A DNA stretch of 64,000 nucleotides from positions 62,001-126,000 of the forward strand of contig NZ_JBMOXA010000011.1 in the NCBI RefSeq assembly GCF_049316285.1, read 5' to 3'. Below the pieces are notes generated by a model. It saw nothing but the letters and a program-made list of their open reading frames with translations. It was not told the DNA's origin and did no database searches. Numbering within the stretch: the first letter of the stretch is position 1; every line of letters starts with the position of its first letter. Positions 33,651 through 42,065 of the stretch are shown here, in pieces. The position numbers and the translations under genes were made by a program. The stretch is from Rhodoferax_B sp049316285. Its GTDB lineage: Bacteria; Pseudomonadota; Gammaproteobacteria; Burkholderiales; Burkholderiaceae_C.

Positions 33651-35084
33651 TCAGTCGTGTTTGATGGAAATGGTCTTCAAGACGGTGAAGCCGTACAAAG
33701 CTTCAAAGCCTTTTTCGCGACCGTAGCCGCTGGCCTTCACACCGCCAAAGGGCAATTCAATGCCGCCGCCCGCGCCGTAGTTGTTGATGAACACCTGGCC
33801 CGAGCGCACCTTGCGCGCCATGCGCATCTGGCGGCCACCGTCGCGTGTCCACACGCTGGCCACCAATCCGTAGTCGGTGCTGTTGGCCAGGCGGGCGGCG
33901 TCAAGCTCGTCGTCGAACGGCATGGCCGCAATCACCGGGCCAAACACTTCTTCTTGCGCCAGGCGGTGCTGGGCTGGCACGTCGCGCACCAGCGTGGGCG
34001 CCTGGTAGAAGCCGCTGGCCGGCGCTTCGGCCACGATCTGGCCCTGGGCTGCAATGCCTAGGCCGTCGCGTCGCACTTCGTCCAGGAAACCGCTCACGCG
34101 TTGCAATTGGGTGTGGCGAATCAGCGGGCCGCAATCCAGGTCCATTTGTGATGGGCCGACACGCAGCTTGGCGAACGCCTGGCCGAGTTTTTCCACCACC
34201 GCTTCATAGGCGCTGCGCTCCACCAGCAGGCGGCTGCCGGCCGAGCAGGTCTGCCCGGCGTTCTGCACGATGGCGTTGACCACCACGGGCAGCATGGCGT
34301 CGAAGTCGGCATCGGCAAACACGATCTGCGGCGACTTGCCACCGAGTTCCAGCGTCACCGGCGTGTGGTTCTCGGCGGCGGCGCGCACCACCACCTTGCC
34401 AATCGCGGGCGAGCCGGTGAACGAGATGTGGTCTATGCCGGGGTGCTTCACCAACGCATCGCCCACTTCGTGGCCGTAGCCGGTGACGATGTTCAGCGCG
34501 CCCGGCGGAAAACCCACCTCGGCGGCCAACTCGGCCACGCGCAGCAGCGACAGGCAGGCGTCTTCTGCCGGCTTCACCACACAGGCATTGCCGGCCGCCA
34601 GGGCGCCGCCCACGCTGCGGCCAAAAATCTGCAGCGGGTAGTTCCACGGAATGATGTGCCCGGTCACGCCATGTGGCTCGCGGATGCTGAGCACGGTGTA
34701 GCCGTTCTGGTAGGGAATGGTGTAGCCGTGCAGCTTGTCGGCCGCACCGGCATAGAACTCGAAGTAGCGCGATACGGCGCTGGCGTCGGCACGCGCCTGC
34801 TTCAGCGGCTTGCCGCAGTCGCGCGCTTCGAGTTGCGCCAGTTCTTCCACGTGGTCCTGCATCTTCAGCGCCAGCTTGTGCAGCAGGCGGCCGCGCTCGG
34901 CGGCGGTGAGGCGGCCCCAATCACCTTCGTAGGCGCTGCGCGCGGCGGCAATCGCCTGGTCGATGTCGGCGCTATTGCCGCGCGCCAGCGCGTCGAAGGT
35001 CTCGCCGGTAGATGGGTCGATGACGGGAATACTTTCGCCCGATGCCGGCGGCACCCAGCGGTTGGCGATGAAATGTTGCTTCAC
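33651..35084 (-). CDS. NAD(P)-dependent aldehyde dehydrogenase
   Basis: The 477-residue protein is of the standard ALDH superfamily length. Motifs include PWNYPLQIF (cofactor-binding strand), FTGSPAIGK, the general base Glu in LELGGKSPQIVF (about residue 246), the catalytic Cys280 in AGQTCSAGSR and EEVFGPV. It oxidises an aldehyde to the acid in the cytosol; the substrate cannot be named. The signature set resembles betaine/gamma-aminobutyraldehyde-type enzymes. It is divergent from a GntR/FadR regulator with a long inverted repeat between them, so that regulator is its probable controller. Confidence 0.9.
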   Translation of the reverse strand: MKQHFIANRWVPPASGESIPVIDPSTGETFDALARGNSADIDQAIAAARSAYEGDWGRLTAAERGRLLHKLALKMQDHVEELAQLEARDCGKPLKQARADASAVSRYFEFYAGAADKLHGYTIPYQNGYTVLSIREPHGVTGHIIPWNYPLQIFGRSVGGALAAGNACVVKPAEDACLSLLRVAELAAEVGFPPGALNIVTGYGHEVGDALVKHPGIDHISFTGSPAIGKVVVRAAAENHTPVTLELGGKSPQIVFADADFDAMLPVVVNAIVQNAGQTCSAGSRLLVERSAYEAVVEKLGQAFAKLRVGPSQMDLDCGPLIRHTQLQRVSGFLDEVRRDGLGIAAQGQIVAEAPASGFYQAPTLVRDVPAQHRLAQEEVFGPVIAAMPFDDELDAARLANSTDYGLVASVWTRDGGRQMRMARKVRSGQVFINNYGAGGGIELPFGGVKASGYGREKGFEALYGFTVLKTISIKHD

Positions 35085-35100
35085 GGGGGTCTCCTAATGA

Positions 35101-35158
35101 CTTAGAACGTGTTTACGCTCTCCGAGAGGGCCCTCGGAGAGCGTAAACACGTTCTAAG
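35101..35158. repeat. Perfect 26-bp inverted repeat with 6-nt spacer
   Basis: Arms at 35101-35126 and 35133-35158 are perfectly complementary (outer ends CTTAGAACGTGTTTACG / CGTAAACACGTTCTAAG) around AGGGCC. It starts 16 bp upstream of the aldehyde dehydrogenase start codon. The tip TTCTAAG (35152-35158) also pairs with CTTAGAA at 35164-35170 to form a second, mutually exclusive hairpin. No poly-T tract follows on either strand. Candidate explanations are a miniature element or fused insertion-sequence ends, a regulator site, or a leader hairpin. Confidence 0.85.
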
Positions 35159-35310
35159 AGCATCTTAGAAGTGGCGGCGCAAAGTTGTCAACATGGTTTA
35201 CTAATGTGTGCGCCAACTAGTGCTTGCAGGGCATTGTTCAACTTGAAAGCGACAGAATCTGTCATTTCAAATGATGACTTTCCGGCTGGCCAAGCTGAAA
35301 ATCAAGCGCC

Positions 35311-36102
35311 ATGCGCAGCAAATCGCCATCTTCCAAAGAGCCAGCCAACGCCGCCACGGCAGAAGCCATGGCGCACGCCTTGACCGACCTGGGCGTGGAG
35401 CCGGTACGCCATGAACGTTTTGCCGAGCGTGTGTACGACAGCCTGTTCCACTCCATCATGACCGGCAAACTCGCCCCCGAGGCGCGGCTGCCGTCCGAGC
35501 TGGAACTGGCGGCGTTGTTCGACGTCTCGCGCCCGGTGGTGCGGCAGGCGTTGGACCGCTTGCGTGGTGACCGTCTGGTGGAGTCGCGCCGTGGCTCCGG
35601 CACCTACGTCACGGCCACGCCTGGCGCATTGGCTGCCGCGCCGCCAGAGCGCTCTGCCGCCGACATGAGCCACATCCTCTACGGCCTGGAACTGCGGCTG
35701 GTGGTGGAACCCGAATGCGCCTACTTTGCCGCGCTGCGCCGCAAGCCACACGATCTGGAGCGTATGGCCGCCATGCTGGACGGCTTTGAAGCTGCGGCCC
35801 AGCGGGGTGACGTGGCGCACCACTTCGACTACGGCTTTCACGAGGCCGTGGCGCAAGCCTCTGCGAATCCACGCCTGGCGCAGGTGCTGAAAACGCTGGA
35901 ATACGATGTCAGCCACGCCGTCAACCTGTGGCGCCACCTGGCCCACATGAAACCTTGGCGCCGCACACAAGACGCGCTGGATGAACACCGCGCCATCTTT
36001 GATCTCATCAAAGCCCAGGACGGCGAGGGCGCAAGACGGGCCATGCGTGGCCACATCGAGAACGCACGTGTGCGCATGCTGGAGCTGGAGCCGCGGATTT
36101 AG
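35311..36102 (+). CDS. GntR-family (FadR subfamily) transcriptional regulator
   Basis: The 263-residue protein has an N-terminal GntR winged helix (about residues 36-104; RLPSELELAALFDVSRPVVRQAL and a SRRGSGTYV wing). An all-helical FCD effector domain follows (about 120-255) with metal/ligand-type Asp/His residues, such as DYGFHEAV and HRAIFDLI. FadR-type regulators usually repress genes for organic-acid or aldehyde metabolism and are released by a carboxylate ligand. It is divergent from the aldehyde dehydrogenase gene across 226 bp that hold a long inverted repeat. The first 30 residues look disordered, and an internal Met at about residue 20 could be the true start. Confidence 0.88.
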   Translation: MRSKSPSSKEPANAATAEAMAHALTDLGVEPVRHERFAERVYDSLFHSIMTGKLAPEARLPSELELAALFDVSRPVVRQALDRLRGDRLVESRRGSGTYVTATPGALAAAPPERSAADMSHILYGLELRLVVEPECAYFAALRRKPHDLERMAAMLDGFEAAAQRGDVAHHFDYGFHEAVAQASANPRLAQVLKTLEYDVSHAVNLWRHLAHMKPWRRTQDALDEHRAIFDLIKAQDGEGARRAMRGHIENARVRMLELEPRI

Positions 36103-36168
36103 CGTGGTTGCTGGCTTGGCGCTTGGTTTCGTCGGCGCTGGCGCATCGGTTCGGGTGGGCGTCAGGGG

Positions 36169-37836
36169 TCAGGGCTTGCGTGTTAAATGGATACCGGCGC
36201 GGTCCAGGGCCTGCTCGACGTTGAAGGCCGTGCGGGCCGTCCCGAGCGCCTCTCCCAACGGCGACCTCTTCACCATCTTCCACACACTGGGATTGAGGCC
36301 GACCAGCCAGACATTCACGCCCAGTTCGCGTTGCCGCTGCTCGGCCTCGGTCAGAACCTTCAGCGCCGTGTACTCCAGGTCGAAAACCCTGCTCAGGTCG
36401 AGTATCACCACCTTGGGCCAGGCTTCGTCTACCAGCGCCTCTATCTTCTGGCGTACCCGCTCGGCATTGGCGAAGAAGATTCTTCCTTCTGGGCGCACGA
36501 TGAGCACACCAACGAAGAACTCGTCTTCACGGTGTGCGGCCGAGCGCGGCCGGAAGATGTTGCTGCCGGGTTTGCGCCCCAGCGCATGCACGGGGGGATC
36601 AGACACCTGATAGGCGAGTGCCAGCAAAGACACAATAATCGCCACCACAATCCCTTGCAGGGTTCCGATCACCATCACCCCAATGAGCGCTACCAGCGCC
36701 CACAAAAACTCGGTATTGCGTACACGCGCGATCGCCCTGAACTCCTTGGGATCAATAAGGCCCACGGAGTAGACGATCACAATCGCCGCCAAGCTGGCGT
36801 TGGGCAGCAGGCCTATCAGCGGCGCCAGCAGCAGCAGCGTGGCCAAGGCAATGCCTGCGGTGATGAGCCCGGCCAATTGCGAGCGTGCGCCCGCGAGGCG
36901 ATTGACCGCCGTTTGTGAGGTACCGCCACCGGCCGGCATGGCCCCGAACCAGGCGCCGCCCAGGTTGGCCAGTCCGGTCGCGAGCAACTCTCTATTGGGT
37001 TGAGGCAGCGATTCTCCCAAGCGAGAAAACGCGCGTCCGGCCGCTATCGATTCGGTGAAGCTCATCAACGCAATACCGGTGGCCGCCGGCCATAGCGCCT
37101 CGATCAAATGCCAATTCGGCAAGCTGACGGACGGCAGGCCTGTAGGCACCTGGCCCACGGTGCTGACGCCCAATTTTTCGAGCCCGAACAGCCACAGCGC
37201 CCCCACGCCCAGCGCCACAGCGACCAGTGGCGCTGGCGCTCGCGGCCAAAAGTGTTCGCTGCTCAAAAGTATCAGGATGGTGATGCCTCCGAGGGCTGCG
37301 GTCAGCCATGAGGCATGGGGAATGCTGGCGACCGTTGCTGCCAGGTTGTGAAAGAACGAAGCTTTCTCTATGTGTGTCCCTATGAGTTTAGGAATCTGGT
37401 CGAGCACGATCACAATGCCTATGCCGGCCTTGAAGCCGACCAAGACCGGCTCCGAGATGAAGTTGGCAACAAAGCCCAGCCGCAACGCGCCTGCGAGCAT
37501 CAGAATCACGCCCACCAGCAAGGCCAGGGTTGCAGCGGCCGCGAGCAGGGCGGCCTGGTCGCCGGTCGCTGCCATAGGCTGCAGCGCCGCACCCGTGAGG
37601 ATTGCCAAAGTGGTGGTGGTGCTCACGCTCAGGGGTCTAGAGCTGCCAAGCACGGCGTAAATGGCCGCAGGCACCAAGGCGGTGTAGAGGCCTGCCTCGA
37701 CGGGTAGCCCGGCAACGGTGGCATACGCAAGCGACTTGGGAATCACGACTGCCGATGCCGTCAGTCCGGCGATCACATCGGAAGACAGCCACTTGCGCTC
37801 GTAAGAGTGCAGCCAGTCAAAAGCCAGGCGTGCCAT
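36169..37836 (-). CDS. SulP-family anion transporter with STAS domain
   Basis: The 555-residue protein has about 12-14 membrane segments (residues about 20-415) of the SLC26/SulP family, with IPKSLAYATVAGLPVEAGLY near residue 33. A cytosolic STAS domain follows (about 435-545; VVILDLSRVFDLEYTAL). The transported anion may be sulfate, bicarbonate or a dicarboxylate; SulP sequences do not reveal it. It is the last gene of a minus-strand run and starts 3 nt after the GNAT gene. The canonical DxSG in the STAS loop is replaced (FDLEYTA), so phospho-regulation of the usual kind seems unlikely. Confidence 0.88.
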   Translation of the reverse strand: MARLAFDWLHSYERKWLSSDVIAGLTASAVVIPKSLAYATVAGLPVEAGLYTALVPAAIYAVLGSSRPLSVSTTTTLAILTGAALQPMAATGDQAALLAAAATLALLVGVILMLAGALRLGFVANFISEPVLVGFKAGIGIVIVLDQIPKLIGTHIEKASFFHNLAATVASIPHASWLTAALGGITILILLSSEHFWPRAPAPLVAVALGVGALWLFGLEKLGVSTVGQVPTGLPSVSLPNWHLIEALWPAATGIALMSFTESIAAGRAFSRLGESLPQPNRELLATGLANLGGAWFGAMPAGGGTSQTAVNRLAGARSQLAGLITAGIALATLLLLAPLIGLLPNASLAAIVIVYSVGLIDPKEFRAIARVRNTEFLWALVALIGVMVIGTLQGIVVAIIVSLLALAYQVSDPPVHALGRKPGSNIFRPRSAAHREDEFFVGVLIVRPEGRIFFANAERVRQKIEALVDEAWPKVVILDLSRVFDLEYTALKVLTEAEQRQRELGVNVWLVGLNPSVWKMVKRSPLGEALGTARTAFNVEQALDRAGIHLTRKP

Positions 37837-37839
37837 GGG

Positions 37840-38379
37840 CTAGCCCAAATCCAGGCTGACGAGACGCAAGCTGCGGTCGCCGGGGCAGACCGTATCGACG
37901 AAGCCGAGACGTGAGGCAAGTTGGCGCATGCCGTGGTTGTCGGGCAGTACATAACCTTCCATGCGTTGCAAGCCTTGGGCGCGCGCCAGCGAAATCAGGG
38001 CCTCCATCAGCTGGCGCGCCAAGCCCAGGCCTTGCCAGTTGTCCGCCACCGTGACGGCGAACTCGCAGCTCGGTGAGTCGGGCTTATAGGCATAACGCGC
38101 GCCGCCTACGATATCGGCGTTGACTCCTTCACCGTCGACGGCAACGATGGCCACGCTCTGATCGGGCTGCACCTGGGTGGCGGCATCGAGCAGGCTAGGC
38201 GACAACTCGCGCAGCGGCGAAAAGAATCGCGTGTAACGCGAGCGTGGTGACAGGCGCGCGAAGGCGTCCTCGAAGCCACTGCGATCAGCGGCCTGGACGT
38301 AACGAATCGTCGCACTGCGTCCCCCGCGCAGCGACACCACATGTTCGCGGGGCTGAGAGGGGGTAGAACAATCGTTCAC
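37840..38379 (-). CDS. GNAT-family N-acetyltransferase
   Basis: The 179-residue protein has a GNAT fold with an acetyl-CoA-binding motif near residue 130 (WQGLGLARQLMEALI, the Q/RxxGxG/A signature). The mid-region SRYTRFF is typical of GNAT domains found in Pat-like acyltransferases and stress clusters. It probably acetylates a protein lysine or small amine; the target is unknown. It lies between PPK2 and SulP with very short spacers (26 and 3 nt), in one operon. The acetyl phosphate/acetyl-CoA enzymes encoded divergently make a link to protein acetylation conceivable, but this is inference. Confidence 0.85.
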   Translation of the reverse strand: MNDCSTPSQPREHVVSLRGGRSATIRYVQAADRSGFEDAFARLSPRSRYTRFFSPLRELSPSLLDAATQVQPDQSVAIVAVDGEGVNADIVGGARYAYKPDSPSCEFAVTVADNWQGLGLARQLMEALISLARAQGLQRMEGYVLPDNHGMRQLASRLGFVDTVCPGDRSLRLVSLDLG

Positions 38380-38405
38380 CGCAAGGCTCCTGACTTCACC
38401 CCGGG

Positions 38406-39242
38406 TCAGTACCTTTGCTGGATCACGCGGAACGGATAGTCCGGTTCCTTGTAGTCACCCGGCTTTTGCCGCTTGGGCAAAACGATCTTCTCGCGCTCCA
38501 CTTCTTCGTAGGGGATGCGCATGAGGATATCGGAGATGATGTTGAGCCGCGCCCGGCGCTTGTCGTTGGAGTCGGCCACCAGCCACGGCGCGTACTCGGT
38601 GTCGGTGGCCTTGAGCATGTCGTCGCGCGCGCGCGAGTAGTCGTACCAGCGGCTGTAGGACAGCAGGTCCATGGGCGAAAGCTTCCAGAGCTTTCGTTTG
38701 TCGTCGATGCGCTGTTCAAGTCTGCGGGTCTGCTCTTCTGCGCTGACCTCCAGCCAGTATTTGAGCAAGGTGATGCCGGAGGCGACGATGGCGCGTTCGG
38801 TCAAAGGCGCTCCAGGCCTGAGGAAACTCTTGACCTGTTCCTCGGTGCAAAAACCCATCACCCGCTCAACCCCGGCGCGGTTGTACCAACTGCGATCGAA
38901 AATCACAATTTCACCCATGGCCGGCATGTGGCGCAGGTAGCGCTGCATGTACATCTGGCCTTTTTCCCGGTCGGTAGGAGCCGGCAGCGCGACCACTCTG
39001 AAGACCCGTGGGCTTACGCGCTCGGTGAGCGCCTTAATCGTGCCGCCCTTGCCAGCACCATCGCGCCCTTCGAACACGATGCAAATCTTGGCCCCAGTTT
39101 TCTGCACCCAACCCTGAAGCTTGACCAGCTCGACATGGAGCTTGTAAAGCTCTGCTTCATACTCCTTTTTGCTGAGCTTTGGCAGTTGTGCGCTGCCTTC
39201 GGCCTCGGCTTGCGGCTGCTGCTTCTTCTTGCCTTGCGCCAT
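38406..39242 (-). CDS. ppk2: Polyphosphate kinase 2 (PPK2)
   Basis: The 278-residue protein has the PPK2 domain from about residue 25 to the end. Walker A is FEGRDGAGKGG (about residues 57-67), the lid and Walker B are IVIFDRSWYNRAGVERVMGF, and DLLSYSRWYDYSRARDDML is a family signature. PPK2 transfers phosphate between polyphosphate and nucleotides (typically making GTP or ATP from polyphosphate). The short, single-domain form with a Lys/Gln-rich N-terminus matches class I PPK2. It is co-directional with DUF2950 and DUF3300 genes upstream and GNAT/SulP downstream, in a likely stress/energy operon. Confidence 0.93.
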   Translation of the reverse strand: MAQGKKKQQPQAEAEGSAQLPKLSKKEYEAELYKLHVELVKLQGWVQKTGAKICIVFEGRDGAGKGGTIKALTERVSPRVFRVVALPAPTDREKGQMYMQRYLRHMPAMGEIVIFDRSWYNRAGVERVMGFCTEEQVKSFLRPGAPLTERAIVASGITLLKYWLEVSAEEQTRRLEQRIDDKRKLWKLSPMDLLSYSRWYDYSRARDDMLKATDTEYAPWLVADSNDKRRARLNIISDILMRIPYEEVEREKIVLPKRQKPGDYKEPDYPFRVIQQRY

Positions 39243-39309
39243 AAAACGTCCTCCGTGGTGCTATACCTGTTGCCATCAAGAGTTGTCGAGTCGGTCGGTG
39301 GCTGCGAGG

Positions 39310-40209
39310 TCAAGGTGCTGTGGTCTTGCTCCAGGATGCATCAGGATTAAAGAGCGTCATGGCGCGCGCGGTTGCGTCCGAGCGCGGCCCTAGGTCGCGT
39401 TGGTACAAGGCGCCGTCGTGGCTGATCATGAAGCTCATGACGCCGCTCTCGCCGTACTCTATGGGCCAGGCGATCAGCGCAAAGCCCGCCCGCATGCGTC
39501 CACCAATGATGTAGTTGTAGGCTCCGCCGGGTGCGTTCTCACCTTGCGCAGTGAGAATCTTGAAGTAGTAGCCGTGGTATCCCTGTCCAGCCCGTTGGCC
39601 ACCGTACATCGGGCCTAGCGGACTGCTGCCGATGCCGGTCGAGTCATCCCAGTAGAGTCCGTCGTGCCGCCCCGGCGTACTCATGATCTTCTGGGCGTAG
39701 TGCAGTACCCCAGTGCCGTCGCGGTCACGCTGTGCATATTCCAGTTGGGCATCGAAATAGGCGAGCACCGCCTGGATGGCCGAAAGTTCATTGCGGCCGA
39801 TCCGGCGCGTGCGCATCACATCGGCACCTATCGTCGGGTCGAAGCGCCAACCGGCAGCATGTTTGACGATAGGAATGGGCAGGGTCCAGTTGCCCTCGCC
39901 CACGGCGAGCAAGACCCTGTTTTCGGATTCAGTGATCAAGCTGTGCTGCTTGTTCCACGCGGCCAGAAAAGTGGCGATGTCGTCCTGGGCGATTTCATCC
40001 TTGGGAACAAAGCGCTTCCACTGTCCGCCCAGCACGTTTCGAATGGCTGCAGAGTCGTTGGCTGCGATGGCCTTATGGAATGCCTCGGAAGCAGCTTCCG
40101 CAGTTGGGAACACCTGCTGTGCATGTGTGGCAACACCCGTGAGCGCAGTCACTCCGACCACGAGTGCTGCCAGAAAAGTCTTCAAATGAGTAGTAAAACG
40201 CTGCATCAT
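39310..40209 (-). CDS. DUF2950 family secreted protein
   Basis: The 299-residue protein starts MMQRFTTHLKTFLAALVVG with a signal peptide cleaved near THAQQ. The body matches DUF2950: FPTAEAASEAFHKAI, a long helical middle, WDDSTGIGSSPLGPMYG and a C-terminal GVMSFMISHDGALYQRDLG. Function is unknown; it is likely periplasmic. It is 10 nt downstream of the DUF3300 gene. DUF3300 and DUF2950 genes are frequently adjacent in proteobacteria, so they probably act together at the cell envelope. A longer in-frame extension upstream runs through the DUF3300 gene and is rejected. Confidence 0.85.
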   Translation of the reverse strand: MMQRFTTHLKTFLAALVVGVTALTGVATHAQQVFPTAEAASEAFHKAIAANDSAAIRNVLGGQWKRFVPKDEIAQDDIATFLAAWNKQHSLITESENRVLLAVGEGNWTLPIPIVKHAAGWRFDPTIGADVMRTRRIGRNELSAIQAVLAYFDAQLEYAQRDRDGTGVLHYAQKIMSTPGRHDGLYWDDSTGIGSSPLGPMYGGQRAGQGYHGYYFKILTAQGENAPGGAYNYIIGGRMRAGFALIAWPIEYGESGVMSFMISHDGALYQRDLGPRSDATARAMTLFNPDASWSKTTAP

Positions 40210-40219
40210 TAGCCCCCTG

Positions 40220-41641
40220 CTACCGACGTCCGCCGCGGGCGCCACCACCACCGCCAGACATTCGGCCACCACCACCGGAGTGCTGGCCCATAGACTGCCG
40301 GCTCGAGTTGCCGCGGTTGTATTGCTGCGGAAGTTGTCCACCGTCTCGCCCGGCTCCGCGGAACGCGTTGTCGGCATTGCCTCCAGCGCGGCTGTTGTTG
40401 TGAGCGGCTCTGCCCTGGTCACGCATGCCAGCGGTGTCGCGCTGGTTGGTACTGGGCCGGCCCTGCGCGGCGGCCTGAGCGCGTTCTCGCGTGCCCGCGT
40501 CATTTTGCAAACGTTCACGGCCTTGTCCGGGGTCCATGTCACGCTGTCGCAAGGTTTCTTGCGCTTGCTGGCGTTGGGCCTGGGTTGCCGCCGAATCCCG
40601 GCCTCGGAAATCGCCGCGCTGTTCGGCACCGGGCACTTGGCGGCCAAATTGTTGCTGGCTGCGGCTGTCGCGATAGGGCACACCGCGTCGATTGGCCGCA
40701 TTGTGCTGAAAGCCGGTCTGGCCAGCCGCCCGTGTGTTGCGGGTATTGATGTTGTTGAAACGGTTGACGTCGATATTCACGTCGCCACCGCCCCAGTTGC
40801 AGCCGCCCCATAACGAAGCCACTGCTGCCACACCAATGCCGAACGCAATCCCTGAGGCCAGCGCTGCACCGGGGTAGTAGCCGGGGTAGTAGGCCGCAGG
40901 CGGGTAGTAATAAAAGGGCGGGTAAGCCGGGTAGGGCCAGGTGCCGTAGACGACGGTTGGGTTGTAAGTCGGCACGTAGACCATTTGAGGATTGGCGGGT
41001 TCTATGGTGATCACGCTTTGCTGCGTGGTCTGCTCCTGTCGAACCTCCACCGTTTGCTGTTCGGTTGTCTTGAGTTGGCCGTTCTCCCTGGCCTTGGCAC
41101 GCAGCCGCTGGGCCGAATCCAGCACGTCCTTCGAAGAAGCAAGAAAGGCATCGCCAAGATTCTGTACCCAGTCGGGTTTGTCTCCCATGGTCTGGATGAC
41201 TTGCGGAAACGCGACCAGCGACTTGACGCTTGGATCCCACGGCTGGGCATCCACCGCTTTCACTGCAGCATCTCCGGACTGTGTCGAGTTGGCCTTGGAC
41301 CATCGCGCCGCGTCGGCCACGTCGGCCGGGTAGGTAGAGGCCATCAACACTTGAGAGAGCAGCGAATCGGGGTACAGCGCGATGGGCGCCATCATCTGGT
41401 CGATCTGCGCCACGCTGAAACTGCTGCCCGCCACCGGAGCCTGCGACGTCGGCGGCGCCGACGCCGCAGGCGGGGCGGGTGAGCGCGTATTCGTCGTGGT
41501 GGTGGTTGTGGTGGTCGTGACTGGCACCGGTATGCCAGGTTGTGCCGTGACGGCCACAGGGTAGTAGCAGCCTGCGAGAAGAGCGCCCATCACGATGGAG
41601 GCGACAGGCGTCAACACATATGTTTTTGCGTTTAATTTCAT
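40220..41641 (-). CDS. DUF3300 family lipoprotein
   Basis: The 473-residue protein has a lipobox (LLAGC, Cys25) after its signal peptide, so it is a predicted lipoprotein. A Thr/Pro-rich linker leads to the DUF3300 domain (about residues 75-250; QIDQMMAPIALYPDSLLSQV and NPQMVYVPTYNP). A Tyr/Pro-rich hydrophobic stretch and a long Gln/Arg/Asn/Gly-rich low-complexity tail ending in GGGGGARGGRR follow. Function is unknown; an envelope role is likely. It is the first gene of the minus-strand operon with DUF2950, PPK2, GNAT and SulP, and is divergent from the sigma-54 controlled operon at 42066. Confidence 0.85.
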   Translation of the reverse strand: MKLNAKTYVLTPVASIVMGALLAGCYYPVAVTAQPGIPVPVTTTTTTTTTNTRSPAPPAASAPPTSQAPVAGSSFSVAQIDQMMAPIALYPDSLLSQVLMASTYPADVADAARWSKANSTQSGDAAVKAVDAQPWDPSVKSLVAFPQVIQTMGDKPDWVQNLGDAFLASSKDVLDSAQRLRAKARENGQLKTTEQQTVEVRQEQTTQQSVITIEPANPQMVYVPTYNPTVVYGTWPYPAYPPFYYYPPAAYYPGYYPGAALASGIAFGIGVAAVASLWGGCNWGGGDVNIDVNRFNNINTRNTRAAGQTGFQHNAANRRGVPYRDSRSQQQFGRQVPGAEQRGDFRGRDSAATQAQRQQAQETLRQRDMDPGQGRERLQNDAGTRERAQAAAQGRPSTNQRDTAGMRDQGRAAHNNSRAGGNADNAFRGAGRDGGQLPQQYNRGNSSRQSMGQHSGGGGRMSGGGGGARGGRR

Positions 41642-42065
41642 CTTGGGCGAGCGGCACTAAATGCCGAACATCCTCCGATCAAATGGTGGCAGTTTACGAG
41701 TGATGCCGTTGGTTGTCACCCAAGCTTCCCCAACGGGAAACCGCACTTTCACCTGGGGGCAGAGTCCGGTGCAGGAACACAAAAATGTCATCGAGTACAC
41801 AGCATACTCATTGTGTGTATGCATTGATACATGATCTTTCACTACATGTCGTCAGACAGCGCAAATGGAGACGGCCGTCAGTGAAACACCACAGCCATTG
41901 CGGGTTACGCCATTTCCGCCAGCAGAGGGGTAGCGTTGATTCATATTCCAATGGCATGATCATTGCAATGGGCCTGTAAGGTCTGCTGAAATTGACTGAT
42001 AGGGCAGTTCCCAATCAAGAGATTTGCCCCCCATGTTTGCATCGACGACGCGCGGAGGTCTTCTT
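41642..42065. other. 424-bp intergenic control region between two divergent operons
   Basis: The gap separates the DUF3300 operon (minus) from the DUF3141-Pta-AckA-FabI operon (plus). It contains a sigma-54 type promoter at 41952-41967, a TGTAT-n6-ATACA inverted repeat at 41816-41831 that could be an activator site about 120 bp upstream, and a GGAGG Shine-Dalgarno at 42054-42058. No credible gene is seen within it; the short frames have no family features. Confidence 0.7.
41952..41967 (+). promoter_or_regulatory. Sigma-54 (RpoN) promoter for the DUF3141-pta-ackA-fabI operon
   Basis: TGGCATGATCATTGCA matches the -24/-12 consensus TGGCAYG-N4-TTGCA at every conserved position, with correct GG-to-GC spacing. 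Transcription would start near 41978, leaving a leader of about 88 nt before the ATG at 42066. Such promoters need an AAA+ enhancer-binding protein, which is not encoded in the window. Confidence 0.78.

Noticed and set aside
33970..33990. TGGCACG word resembling a sigma-54 -24 element
   Set aside because: It lies inside the aldehyde dehydrogenase coding region and has no TTGCA at the -12 position.
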